Assembly: GCF_014212495.1 (NCBI RefSeq)
Contig: NZ_JACKZC010000006.1
Span: 302,219 to 366,218 of the forward strand
DNA length: 64,000 bases
From: Pontibacter sp. Tf4
GTDB lineage: Bacteria; Bacteroidota; Bacteroidia; Cytophagales; Hymenobacteraceae
Reading direction: 5' to 3'
Below, in pieces: positions 45,551 to 53,933 of this stretch. How positions within the stretch are numbered: the first letter of the stretch is position 1; each line of letters begins with the position of its first letter. The position numbers and the translations under genes are program-made. Below the pieces are notes generated by a model. It made no database searches and was not told the DNA's origin. It worked only from the letters and a program-made list of their open reading frames with translations.

Positions 45551-45569
45551 ACCGTATACTGTCTCCTAT

Positions 45570-45602
45570 AATTTGCAATTCGCGATTCGCGAATTGCAAA
45601 TT
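45570..45602. promoter_or_regulatory. Perfect 15-bp palindrome, antitoxin operator
   Basis: AATTTGCAATTCGCG and CGCGAATTGCAAATT are exact complements separated by ATT. The element is centred about 36 bases before the antitoxin start on the minus strand. AbiEi proteins repress their own operon by binding inverted repeats in this position. Confidence 0.8.
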
Positions 45603-45816
45603 ACTAAAATAATCTAACCAAAAAAAGTATCATAAGCTTTTGTACTTCGGGGGCAAAAGAAGATATGGCAGTAAACTGGCAAAACAAGGCGGAAGAGGGA
45701 GAACTGCAGTGAATCCTTGCTTTGTTAGCTCGTGTAACTAAGTGAGCAGTACACGAACCCACCTGTCCTACCCGAGTCAATCTCCGATCCATACGGGCTG
45801 CCGATGATATCACTCT

Positions 45817-46091
45817 TCAACTATCCTTAGGTTTAGTCTCAAGTCTTAAACCAACAAGATCTTTCGCATCAAAAATCTCGAAGTAAGATTTCATGCTTCC
45901 AATGTTGATTTTCAAAGGCTCGTTCTTTTCGTTATCAACATAAAACCTGAACTCCTTCTGATAATCAAATGCTCTAGGTTTTTATGGAACGGTGTCATAT
46001 TTCTAATCTGTACCTGCTCGTCATAGTAGTTCACAAAGCCGCGATCGAATCTGTAGCCTATCTTTTTCAGCTCAGTTTCTAATCGTTCCAT
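45817..46091 (-). pseudogene. Frameshifted remnant of an unknown gene
   Basis: Two minus-strand frames join to one protein-like reading. The first runs from the ATG at 46091 (RLETELKKIGYRFDRGFVNY, then VQIRNMTPFHKN); after about 45985 the reading continues in another frame (PRAFDYQKEFRFYVDNEKN, then GSMKSYFEIFDAKDLVGLRL) and stops at TGA 45817-45819. No family is certain. The frame change shows the gene is inactive unless the sequence contains an error. Confidence 0.55.
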
Positions 46092-46216
46092 AAAAATACC
46101 TGGTTGCTTAATCATCAGGCACAGTGAGCTGAACTTAAGGCTGCGCGGATTAAATTTGAAGTCTCGGGGATCGGGGAACCAGTTGGAAGAGATGGAGAAC
46201 AAGCAGTACGCATAGA

Positions 46217-46338
46217 CGATCAATAAATTCGGTAAAACCACGGCCACTGAAGAGCTGCAACAACTTGCTGAAATGGCCGTGCTTTCCCACACAGGCGTGG
46301 GGCGTGGCTCCAGGTACCAATTAGCCGGAATTGGTTGA
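46217..46338 (+). pseudogene. 3' remnant of Fic-family protein
   Basis: The frame after an in-frame TAG reads INKFGKTTATEELQQLAEMA and then LSHTGVGRGSRYQLAGIG, stopping at 46336-46338. This is the C-terminal winged helix of Fic/DUF4172 proteins (pattern T-A-T-x-x-L-Q-x-L with GRGSRYQL). The catalytic Fic core is absent. It opposes the frameshifted remnant, so two genes decayed in one place. Confidence 0.5.
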
Positions 46339-46383
46339 AATTGTCCGGAATTGGCCGGAAGTATGGTTTAGGTAAAATACTGT

Positions 46384-46422
46384 AATGTGTTAACCTTAAA
46401 ACTTTATTAAGGTTAACACATT
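46384..46422. terminator. Perfect 16-bp hairpin
   Basis: AATGTGTTAACCTTAA and TTAAGGTTAACACATT are exact complements around a 7-base loop. It lies 22 bases beyond the stop of the minus-strand gene at 46444 and probably ends its transcript. Confidence 0.7.
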
Positions 46423-46443
46423 CAGATAAATTGTGAATTTAGC

Positions 46444-46809
46444 CTAAAGCTTCTCTTGCTGAATATATTCCTGAGTCCGCTTTGCCGGAATGTTCGGAAC
46501 AGCTATTACTGGCAGAGCATCCGGAGCAGAAATGACAGTTGCAAAATTCCCATGATAGTAATCATAAGAAGGTGCATAGCGGATATACCCGTAGCGGTGT
46601 AACTCCCGGATACAACGATGGTATGTGACCCGCGAGCTGATTTTAGCCAATCGCATCAACTCCTGCCGCCGAACCGGGAACGGTGACACAAATCCGTGCC
46701 TGCTCCAGGCCTGGCAAAGCGCCAGGTACAGCAGCAGGTGGGATGGAAGTAAACGTGCATCCTGTGCAGCCCTTGCCCAGCATCTTTCAATTTCTGGAAG
46801 AGACCCCAT
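46444..46809 (-). CDS. Small DNA-binding protein of transfer region
   Basis: A 121-residue protein, helical with a winged-helix look (VRRQELMRLAKISSRVTYHR, then CIRELHRYGYIRYAPSYDYY). Similar small proteins lie beside mobilization genes in Bacteroidota conjugative elements. It ends 22 bases before a strong hairpin and follows the excisionase-like gene by 4 bp, so the two form an operon. The function is probably regulatory. Confidence 0.65.
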   Translation of the reverse strand: MGSLPEIERCWARAAQDARLLPSHLLLYLALCQAWSRHGFVSPFPVRRQELMRLAKISSRVTYHRCIRELHRYGYIRYAPSYDYYHGNFATVISAPDALPVIAVPNIPAKRTQEYIQQEKL

Positions 46810-46813
46810 GTCA

Positions 46814-47134
46814 TTATTCCTTTCCCGCCAGCAACTTGTGAATATCCTCCATCCGATAATATAGCGTGCCTCCTACTTTCGTGTAGGGAAGCGTGCCATT
46901 GATGCGCAGGGTCTGGAGCGTTGCCGGGGAGATCTTCAGCAACCGGCGTACCTCGGCGGACCGGAGTACTTCCCGTACCGGGTCAGGCTGTTTGCTTTGA
47001 AGTAATTGACGGAAGTCTTCGAGTAACTCCCTGCGGAACTGTTGCAGGTCTTCTTTGGTGATAATTTCTACAGCCATCTTCTGGGACATTTGGTTCTTGG
47101 CCAAAGGTAGAACAATGCCTGTCCCCATGTTCAC
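46814..47134 (-). CDS. Excisionase-like helix-turn-helix protein
   Basis: A 106-residue protein with a MerR/excisionase-type helix-turn-helix at the C-terminus (VLRSAEVRRLLKISPATLQT, then LRINGTLPYTKVGGTLYYR). This is the pattern of HTH_17 proteins that regulate integration, excision or transfer in Bacteroidota elements. It is transcribed away from the mobilization genes, with about 470 bases between. Confidence 0.82.
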   Translation of the reverse strand: MNMGTGIVLPLAKNQMSQKMAVEIITKEDLQQFRRELLEDFRQLLQSKQPDPVREVLRSAEVRRLLKISPATLQTLRINGTLPYTKVGGTLYYRMEDIHKLLAGKE

Positions 47135-47607
47135 AAGGCTTACCCAACGAAGGAATTTTAATCACTGGCTGCTTCTGTTGCCATTCAACTAAGCAAAAGG
47201 GTCATGCCTGCCCCCGGGAACAGCACCTGCTGGCAGTCAGCCTCCACTAACTCCTGCTAAAACCTGCCTTAAAATATGTCCCCACTGGGGAAGGCCTTGT
47301 GAAAAACAGCGCTTTTACCGAATGAAATTTGTCGCTCAGCTCCCGTAACAGGGCCGGCGCTTCACCATGTAAAGCTTCATACCTATGCTGGATTCTAAAA
47401 ACAGAAGTACTGCCTTTCCCTCCATTCCCTCCCGTCAGGGACAACAGGGCCTTCTTGTCAGGCAAGGGAAGGAGACACAGGCCTGCTGTGGAGCGCAGGC
47501 AGCAAGATGTATTTTTGTAAACAAAAAAGGCTGCCTCCCGCCTGGTCAGGACCGGCTGACGCCTGCCTCGGAACTCGGCTTTCCTTTTAAATTCCAAAGG
47601 AGGTAGC
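47135..47607. other. Non-coding region before mob genes, oriT candidate
   Basis: About 470 bases with no convincing gene, between a divergent regulator and the MobC-like gene. The dyad TTTTTGTaaACAAAAA (47512-47527) and several GC-rich short repeats lie in the final 150 bases. The origin of transfer normally sits immediately upstream of the relaxase accessory gene in mobilizable Bacteroidota elements, so this is the best candidate position. No nic site was identified. Confidence 0.45.
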
Positions 47608-48006
47608 ATGGCACGACGTAAGCACCCCCACCCGGACCAGCTGCTCACCAGGCTCCTTTCAATCCGCCTGCCCGAAAGCGAATACATGCGCCTGGAAAAG
47701 CTTGCCTCGCAGAGCGACTGCCGCTCCATAGGCGAACTCATCCGCCGGCACCTGGCTGGGAAGCCCGTCCGGGTATATTACCGGGATACCACCCGGGACA
47801 ACTTCCTGGAAGAACTCGCCGCCATCCGGCAGGAACTGCACCTGATCGGGATCAACATCAACCAGCTCACCCGCTACTTTAACGGCAGCACGCAACCCGC
47901 CAGACGGGTAGTGCTGGCCCACCAGACGCTGGAGGCCTACCAGCAGGTGGACCGTAGGGTAGGCCTGTTACTCTCACTCATTGCAAAGCTGGCACAGCCA
48001 TGGTAG
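47608..48006 (+). CDS. MobC-like relaxosome accessory protein
   Basis: A 132-residue DNA-binding accessory protein. It has a ribbon-helix-helix-like N-terminus (RLLSIRLPESEYMRLEKLAS) and the conserved MobC region (EELAAIRQELHLIGININQ, then NQLTRYFNGS). It should bind oriT and assist the relaxase, whose ATG overlaps its stop by 7 bp. Confidence 0.88.
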   Translation: MARRKHPHPDQLLTRLLSIRLPESEYMRLEKLASQSDCRSIGELIRRHLAGKPVRVYYRDTTRDNFLEELAAIRQELHLIGININQLTRYFNGSTQPARRVVLAHQTLEAYQQVDRRVGLLLSLIAKLAQPW

Positions 48007-49277
48007 CCCGCATCGCCACCGGCAAGAGCATCCACGGGGTGCTGCACTACAACGAACAGAAAGTGCAGGAAGGGAAAGCGGAGCTTATACTGGCTTCCCG
48101 CTTCCTGCAATCACCGGCTGACCTGACTTTCCAGCAGAAGCTTCGCCGCTTCCGGAGGCTGCAGGAGATGGCGCCCCGCGTAAAGACCAACGTGCTGCAT
48201 ATTTCCCTCAACTTTCATCCCACCGAACAGCTGACTGACATACAGTACAGCCAGATAGCTGCCAGCTACATGCAGCGCATCGGCTTTGGGGAACAGCCAT
48301 ACCTGGTCTACCGCCACCACGATGCAGGGCACCCCCATCTCCATTTAGTGACCACCAATATCACGCGCGACGGGAAAAGAATAAACACCCACAACATCGG
48401 GCGGGAAAAATCCGAACAGGCCCGGAAGGCAATCGAACAGGAGTTCGGCCTCCTGCCCGCCCAGGGTAACGCCATCGTTGCTGCGCTTCCCAGGTCCCTG
48501 GACCAGCTGGAAAAGGTATGGTACGGGCAGGAAGAGACCCGGCAGGGCATTGCCCGGGTCGTCCATACCATCCTGAAACATTTCAATGTGACCAGCCTGC
48601 CGGAACTGAACGTGGTTCTCCGCCAATATAACATTACAGCTGACCAGGGCTCAGCCAACTCCCTTATGCACCGGCGGAAAGGCCTGGTGTACAGCATCCT
48701 GGGCCAGGACGGGCAGAAGGCAGGCGTCCCCCTGAAAGCCAGCAGCCTGCCCGGCAGGCCGACCCTTGCCAAACTTGAAAAACAGTTCAGCTACAACAGG
48801 CAGCACCGTCCCTTTCTGTGCAATGTCCTTCGCACGCATGTCACGCAGGCCCTGCACCAGGCTGATCGCGATGGCCCGCCCGCCTTCCTGCAGCACCTGA
48901 ACCGGGCAGGCATCCAGGTGCTGTTCCGGGAGAGCGCCCGGGGCCAGGTTTACGGCGCCACCTTCCTGGACTACCGGAACCGGGCTGTCATCAACGGCAG
49001 GGAACTTGGCAAAGCATACGGTGCCCGGCAGCTGCTTGCGCGTCTTTCCCGCAGCCAGCAAGGCGAAGGGGTGGTCGGTACTCCCCGTACAGGGGAAATA
49101 ACCCCAGCAATAAAACCCCGTGGGGTTGCACCTACTTCCCGGGGCATTTTGCCGCCGGCCACCCAGCCGGAGAATGTCATCCGGGAGTTGCTGGAAGCCC
49201 GCCAGGAGCCGGCCTACCTGCCGGCAGCACTGAAACGGAAAAAGCGAAAACGAAAGAAACGTTACCAAACCCTCTGA
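48000..49277 (+). CDS. MobA/VirD2-type relaxase
   Basis: A 425-residue relaxase. The candidate catalytic tyrosine is Y17 in GVLHYNEQK and the metal-binding triad is YRHHDAGHPHLHLV with H111, H113 and H115. The C-terminal 150 residues are basic and end in a lysine/arginine-rich tail (KRKKRKRKKRYQTL). It nicks oriT and stays covalently bound to the transferred strand. It overlaps the MobC-like gene and is followed 12 bp later by the coupling protein. Confidence 0.93.
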   Translation: MVARIATGKSIHGVLHYNEQKVQEGKAELILASRFLQSPADLTFQQKLRRFRRLQEMAPRVKTNVLHISLNFHPTEQLTDIQYSQIAASYMQRIGFGEQPYLVYRHHDAGHPHLHLVTTNITRDGKRINTHNIGREKSEQARKAIEQEFGLLPAQGNAIVAALPRSLDQLEKVWYGQEETRQGIARVVHTILKHFNVTSLPELNVVLRQYNITADQGSANSLMHRRKGLVYSILGQDGQKAGVPLKASSLPGRPTLAKLEKQFSYNRQHRPFLCNVLRTHVTQALHQADRDGPPAFLQHLNRAGIQVLFRESARGQVYGATFLDYRNRAVINGRELGKAYGARQLLARLSRSQQGEGVVGTPRTGEITPAIKPRGVAPTSRGILPPATQPENVIRELLEARQEPAYLPAALKRKKRKRKKRYQTL

Positions 49278-49289
49278 GAAGTGTAAGTT

Positions 49290-51251
49290 ATGAACACCGG
49301 GGAAAACCAACAGGGGCTACGCAACATCCTGGACTTCACACGGCTGCTGAGCATCGTGGTATTGCTGCTCCATTTTTATCTTAGCTGCCGGGAATCCTTC
49401 CAGGCGTGGGGCCTTGTGCTGCCCTTCCAGGAGCGGGTGCTGGGCCCGCTCCACCAGATGCTGCTGTTCCGTAATGTGTGGCATGCCAAGGGGGCCGCGC
49501 TGCTGCTGCTGGGCGTCTCCCTGCTGGGAAACAGGGGAAGGAAGGATGAGCAGCTGCGGGCCGGCAGCCTGGCAGCCTACCTCCTTGCCGGGGGAATTCT
49601 ATACTTCGGCAGCAGCTATGTGCTCCTGCGTTTCCCGGTCACGCCTGCCACTTCACTCCTGTACATGGCACTCACAGGAGCAGGCTATCTGCTTATCCTC
49701 ACGGGCGGCACGCGGATTTCGCGCCTGCTGCTCCCCCCTTTCCGCCCGGATATCTTTAACCGGTCGAACGAATCCTTCCCCCAGGAAGAACGCCTGCTGG
49801 ATAACGACGTTTCCATTAACCTGCCGGCCCGGTACACGTTGCGGGGGGAGACGCGGCGGAGCTGGATCAACATAATCAACCCTTTCCGGGCGCTGCTGGT
49901 ACTGGGTACACCCGGGGCCGGGAAGTCCTACTTCGTCATCCGCCATGTGCTTACCCAGCACATACGCAAGGGCTTTGCCATCTTCCTGTACGACTTCAAG
50001 TACGATGACCTGACCCGCATTGCCTATAATACCCTGCTCCGGTACCGGCACCAGTACCCGGTACCGCCCCGCTTCTATCTGGTCAACTTTGATGACCTGG
50101 CCCGGAGCCACCGGTGCAACCCCCTGCACCCGGAAAGCATGGCCGATATCACGGATGCAGCAGAAGCCTCCCGCACCATCATGCTGGGGCTGAACCGGGA
50201 ATGGATCCGCCGGCAGGGGGACTTTTTCGTGGAGTCCCCCATCAACTTCGTGACAGCCATCATCTGGTTTCTCCGCAAGTACCGGAACGGGCGCTACTGC
50301 ACCCTGCCCCACGTCATTGAGCTGATGCAGGTGGAGTACCGGGAACTGTTTGACCTGCTGCGTACGGAACCTGAAATTGAAGTGCTGATCAATCCCTTTG
50401 TCTCGGCATTCGAACAGCAAGCCGTGGACCAGCTGGAAGGGCAGGTAGCCAGCGCCAAGATCAGCATGGCCCGGTTGTCGTCGCCACAGCTTTACTATGT
50501 ACTCTCCGGCCATGACTTCACGCTGGACCTGAACAACCCCCGGGACCCAAAGGTGGTCTGCCTGGGAAACAACCCGCAGAAACTGCAGGTCTATGGTGCC
50601 GTGCTCTCCCTGTTCGTTTCACGCGCCGTACGCCTGATCAACCGGAAAGGGCAGCTCAAATGCAGCCTCATCTTTGATGAGTTTCCCACCCTGTATTTCA
50701 ACGGGATCGATAGCCTCATGGCCACGGCCCGCTCCAACCGGGTGGCCACGACACTGGGCGTGCAGGATTACAGCCAGCTGAAAAAAGACTATGGCCGGGA
50801 GCAGGCGGAAGTCATCCTGAACATCCCGGGCAATATTATCAGCGGGCAGGTAACCGGGGAAACGGCGCGGCTGCTGTCCGAGCGCTTTGGCAAGATCCTG
50901 CAGCCGCGCCAGAGTATATCGCTGAATGCCGGCGATACATCCGTCAGCCGCTCTACCCAACTGGAGGCAGCTATTCCGCCCGGTACCCTGGCCACGCTTT
51001 CCTCCGGGGAATTTGCCGGGCTGGTGGCAGATAACCCCGGGCAGGAAATCCGGCATAAGGTCTTTCATGCCACTATCGTGAACGACCATGCCGCCCTGGC
51101 CCGGGAAGAGGAACAGTACGTCCCCATACCGGCCATCCGGCAACTGACTGCTGAAACGGTTCAGGCAAACTACCAGCGGATACGGGAAGATATTAACCAA
51201 ATGATCGGGGAAAACAAGGGGAATTCTCCCATGGGATATGAGGGAAAATAA
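49290..51251 (+). CDS. Type IV coupling protein (VirD4/TraG-like)
   Basis: A 653-residue coupling ATPase. N-terminal hydrophobic segments (residues 12-150) form the membrane anchor. Walker A is LGTPGAGKSYFV near residue 206, and Walker B is SLIFDEFPTLYFNG. The motif SNRVATTLGVQDYSQLKKDY is typical of TraD/VirD4 proteins. It brings the relaxase-DNA complex to the transfer channel. The name mobC or traG is used for such genes in different elements. Confidence 0.93.
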   Translation: MNTGENQQGLRNILDFTRLLSIVVLLLHFYLSCRESFQAWGLVLPFQERVLGPLHQMLLFRNVWHAKGAALLLLGVSLLGNRGRKDEQLRAGSLAAYLLAGGILYFGSSYVLLRFPVTPATSLLYMALTGAGYLLILTGGTRISRLLLPPFRPDIFNRSNESFPQEERLLDNDVSINLPARYTLRGETRRSWINIINPFRALLVLGTPGAGKSYFVIRHVLTQHIRKGFAIFLYDFKYDDLTRIAYNTLLRYRHQYPVPPRFYLVNFDDLARSHRCNPLHPESMADITDAAEASRTIMLGLNREWIRRQGDFFVESPINFVTAIIWFLRKYRNGRYCTLPHVIELMQVEYRELFDLLRTEPEIEVLINPFVSAFEQQAVDQLEGQVASAKISMARLSSPQLYYVLSGHDFTLDLNNPRDPKVVCLGNNPQKLQVYGAVLSLFVSRAVRLINRKGQLKCSLIFDEFPTLYFNGIDSLMATARSNRVATTLGVQDYSQLKKDYGREQAEVILNIPGNIISGQVTGETARLLSERFGKILQPRQSISLNAGDTSVSRSTQLEAAIPPGTLATLSSGEFAGLVADNPGQEIRHKVFHATIVNDHAALAREEEQYVPIPAIRQLTAETVQANYQRIREDINQMIGENKGNSPMGYEGK

Positions 51252-51599
51252 ACAAATCCCTTACTTACTGAAACACAACCGGTTACTTTAAAAACAACCG
51301 GATAAACGATATAGAAAGCCACTCCATGCAACATTCTTCGTTTTTATCAGCTATAAGCTATATATAATTATTTGATTATTAGCAAACTATCCATTATGCC
51401 CGTTTTACAGGGCATACTGCAGGAATGCCCGGCAAGCTGACTCAACCAGAAAAACCATGGAAACTTTTTAAGATGCGCCAGACAGACCCTTAGCCGCATG
51501 ACGGCCGCTTTCCATTCTTCCGGCAGCTTCTGCCCGGGAAATCAAGCCAGGGTGGTCCGGTATGCCAGTTCATCACATGTACATCAACTTTTATGACAT
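51252..51599. other. Intergenic stretch, promoter area of rteC
   Basis: About 350 bases without a gene. The AT-rich core near 51340-51400 (AGCTATAAGCTATATATAATT) probably holds the promoter of rteC. No strong hairpin or repeat was found. Confidence 0.5.
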
Positions 51600-52448
51600 A
51601 TGATACACCACGCAGAAAGACGCTATGAACAGCTGGTGGAAACACTCCGGGACACTGAAATCCAGCACACCGGAACACCGGCCCAGCTTCGTGAAACAAA
51701 CTTAACATACATCAACGAAGCGATCCAGGAACTGAAGGAAATGGTCATCCACCACACCTTCCGGGATGAACAGGAAGAAATCTATTTCTTCAAACATGTC
51801 AAACCCAAATTCACCAGCCTCCTGATCTTCCATGCCCGCCTGGCCCTGATCGAGCTCAAACGGCCGGCCGGCAGCCTGAAAGATATCCGCCGCCACTACG
51901 AACGGGAGCTGCTGCTCATCCGCATTTTCCACGACCACCATGTACAGCTCTACCAGTACCTGCGCGCTGAAGCCACCTTCCTCGATGCCAAGCTCTTCGT
52001 GCGCGGCTCCTGTGACCTTCCTTACCATTACGCCACGACCGCTGTGGATTCTGACACGCGCTTTACGACCTACTACGACTACGTCATCGCCCGGATCCAG
52101 GCAAACGAGCAGCTACGTGCTTACCTGATCCGTGCCTTACAGGAACTCGAAACGGGCAACCTGCCTGCGGATGTGCCCGAGGAGCGCAAGGACCTTCACT
52201 GGACCGGCTCTAAGGTGCACCTGATTGAACTGGCCTACGGTCTTTATGAGTCCGGCCACATCAACAACGGGACGGCCGGTGTACTTGAAATTGCTTCCCG
52301 GCTCGAAGCGCTCTTCCAGGTCAGCCTCGGTAACGTATACCGCACCTTCCAGGAAATCCGCCAGCGGAAAAAAGACAGCCGCACCAAATTCCTGGACCTG
52401 ATGCGGCAAAAGCTCGAGGCCCGCATGGATGAGCTGGACGCCGTCTGA
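51600..52448 (+). CDS. RteC regulator of conjugative transfer
   Basis: A 282-residue RteC-family protein. The signature is WTGSKVHLIELAYGLYESGH followed by NNGTAGVLEIASRLEALFQV and NVYRTFQEIRQRKKDSRTKF. In CTnDOT, RteC activates excision genes in response to signals, so it is part of the control of this element. It stands alone after the mobilization genes, 349 bp from the coupling protein and 232 bp before the first membrane gene. Confidence 0.95.
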   Translation: MIHHAERRYEQLVETLRDTEIQHTGTPAQLRETNLTYINEAIQELKEMVIHHTFRDEQEEIYFFKHVKPKFTSLLIFHARLALIELKRPAGSLKDIRRHYERELLLIRIFHDHHVQLYQYLRAEATFLDAKLFVRGSCDLPYHYATTAVDSDTRFTTYYDYVIARIQANEQLRAYLIRALQELETGNLPADVPEERKDLHWTGSKVHLIELAYGLYESGHINNGTAGVLEIASRLEALFQVSLGNVYRTFQEIRQRKKDSRTKFLDLMRQKLEARMDELDAV

Positions 52449-52482
52449 GCACCCAGGGCAGGGAGGCCGGGAATCATATGAA

Positions 52483-52539
52483 GGGGCTGGTGTTACACCT
52501 GCCCCCTGGCCCTCAGTCCGACCTGCTACCGGACTTTTC
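52483..52539. terminator. Two hairpins after rteC
   Basis: GGGGC-t-GGTGT-t-ACACC-t-GCCCC (52483-52505) is nearly perfectly self-complementary. A second stem AGTCCG/CGGACT with TTTTCTT follows at 52515-52539. Together they could end the rteC transcript. Confidence 0.55.
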
Positions 52540-52680
52540 TTCTCCTGCCTCCATTGCCATATCCTCAAAACTATTTTTCCCACCTACGGATGACCTTGTG
52601 AAAACAGGGTAGCCGTGATCTCCACCTTTGCTCTCACCAGGCCCGCCGCACGGAGCGGCCCGGCTTCAGGTGAAAAAGCT

Positions 52681-53214
52681 ATGTTTACATCCGTTACCTG
52701 GTTTCAGTTCCTACTCTATGCAGCATTTGCCCTGGCTTTATACTATACAGGCGTGCTGGTCTATCTCTACCGGGCTAAGCTTGTGCGCCGCATGTCCGGG
52801 GCACAACGAAATGATCACATCCAGCCGGCATCCCCGCTCATGGGACCCGTTGCGGAAGAGGACATGGCAGTCACTTCCACAGCCGACCTGCAGGTAGCCC
52901 CGCCCAGGGCCGAAGCGAACACCGGGATAGCCCCCTCCTGCCTGGGGGTACCTGGAGAGCTGGGTCCCTTCCTGGCAGAAGCCGAACTCCTGCTTGCCGA
53001 TGCAACTGTCCTCGGCGACAAGGAAGAGCTGCTTTCCCTGCTCCGGCTCCTGGCAGGCCGGTACAGCACCCTTTCGCCGGACCACTACCGGCAGGCAGCC
53101 AGCCACCTGCTGCTGGCACGCTGCGCCGATACACTGCCTTACCCTGTCCGGCTGGAAGACCTGCTGTCCTTGTGGGAATCCGCTGCCCCGCACCCTGAAA
53201 ACAACTTATCATAA
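52681..53214 (+). CDS. Membrane protein at head of tra operon
   Basis: A 177-residue protein with one N-terminal membrane helix (FQFLLYAAFALALYYTGVLVYL) and a soluble, partly disordered domain. The C-terminal part is helical (LADATVLGDKEELLSLLRLL). No family is certain; its place just before DUF4134 suggests a TraC/TraD-position protein of Bacteroidota elements. The start at 52681 was taken because the segment before it is not membrane-like. Confidence 0.7.
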   Translation: MFTSVTWFQFLLYAAFALALYYTGVLVYLYRAKLVRRMSGAQRNDHIQPASPLMGPVAEEDMAVTSTADLQVAPPRAEANTGIAPSCLGVPGELGPFLAEAELLLADATVLGDKEELLSLLRLLAGRYSTLSPDHYRQAASHLLLARCADTLPYPVRLEDLLSLWESAAPHPENNLS

Positions 53215-53233
53215 CCTACATATCCATTACCCC

Positions 53234-53569
53234 ATGAAAAAGAAGAACACTTATTTCCCTATCGCCCCTGCAGCGCTACGGCTGGCGATCTGCTGCCTGG
53301 CCCTGCTTCCAGGCCAGGTCCTGGCACAGGCAGCCGACGGCAACGCCGGCATTCAGGAAGCTACCAATATGGTCAGCAGCTACTTCGACACCGGCACGAG
53401 CCTGATGTATGCCATCGGGGCCGTCGTCGGGCTGGTCGGTGCCGTGAAGGTATACCAGAAATGGAACGGCGGCGAGCCGGATACCGGCAAGGTGGCCGCC
53501 GCCTGGTTTGGCAGCTGCATTTTCCTCGTCGTTGTGGCCACGGTACTTAAATCATTCTTTGGCATATAG
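53234..53569 (+). CDS. DUF4134 conjugative transposon protein (TraE)
   Basis: A 111-residue membrane protein with signal peptide ending near LPGQVLAQA. The family signature is NAGIQEATNMVSSYFDTGTS followed by GAVVGLVGAVKVYQKWNGGE. In CTnDOT this is TraE, a small inner-membrane protein analogous to VirB2/VirB3-type subunits of the mating channel. The ATG at 53234 gives a normal signal peptide. Confidence 0.92.
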   Translation: MKKKNTYFPIAPAALRLAICCLALLPGQVLAQAADGNAGIQEATNMVSSYFDTGTSLMYAIGAVVGLVGAVKVYQKWNGGEPDTGKVAAAWFGSCIFLVVVATVLKSFFGI

Positions 53570-53579
53570 CCTGCTGCAT

Positions 53580-53933
53580 ATGGCTACCAGTGTCTACCAA
53601 CTCAACAAAGGAATCAACCAGCCGATCCTCTTCCGCGGGCTGAAAGCGCAGTACATCGGCTACCTGGCTGCCGGCCTGGTAGCACTGCTGCTGCTCTTCG
53701 CCGGGATGTACCTGGCCGGCGTGCCCATCCCCATCGGCCTCGGCACCATCCTCGTGTCAGGGGCCGGGCTGTTCACCGGGGTATATCGCCTAAGCCATAC
53801 CTATGGGGAACACGGGCTGCTGAAACGCATGGCCCGGTACCGTGTGCCGGCAACCCTCCGCATCCGGTCCAGGCGGCCCTTCCTGAACCTTACTGACAAC
53901 ACAAAACAAACGACACATGACAAAGACAACTGA
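53580..53933 (+). CDS. DUF4133 conjugative transposon protein (TraF)
   Basis: A 117-residue protein with two hydrophobic helices (IGYLAAGLVALLLLFAGMYL and IGLGTILVSGAGLFTGVY). The family marker is the start YQLNKGINQPILFRGLKAQY. It is the VirB3-like subunit that precedes the TraG ATPase, and the gene overlaps traG by 17 bp. The ATG at 53580 lies 11 bp after the traE stop. Confidence 0.92.
   Translation: MATSVYQLNKGINQPILFRGLKAQYIGYLAAGLVALLLLFAGMYLAGVPIPIGLGTILVSGAGLFTGVYRLSHTYGEHGLLKRMARYRVPATLRIRSRRPFLNLTDNTKQTTHDKDN

Larger units (their letters stand above)
45603..46443. other. Decayed stretch holding two gene remnants
   Basis: Between the AbiE operon and the small regulator genes lie two broken genes (45817-46091 minus, 46217-46338 plus) and one strong hairpin (46384-46422). 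The remainder is filler with no intact frame. CCGGAATTGG-type short repeats occur three times near 46325-46360. Confidence 0.55.
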
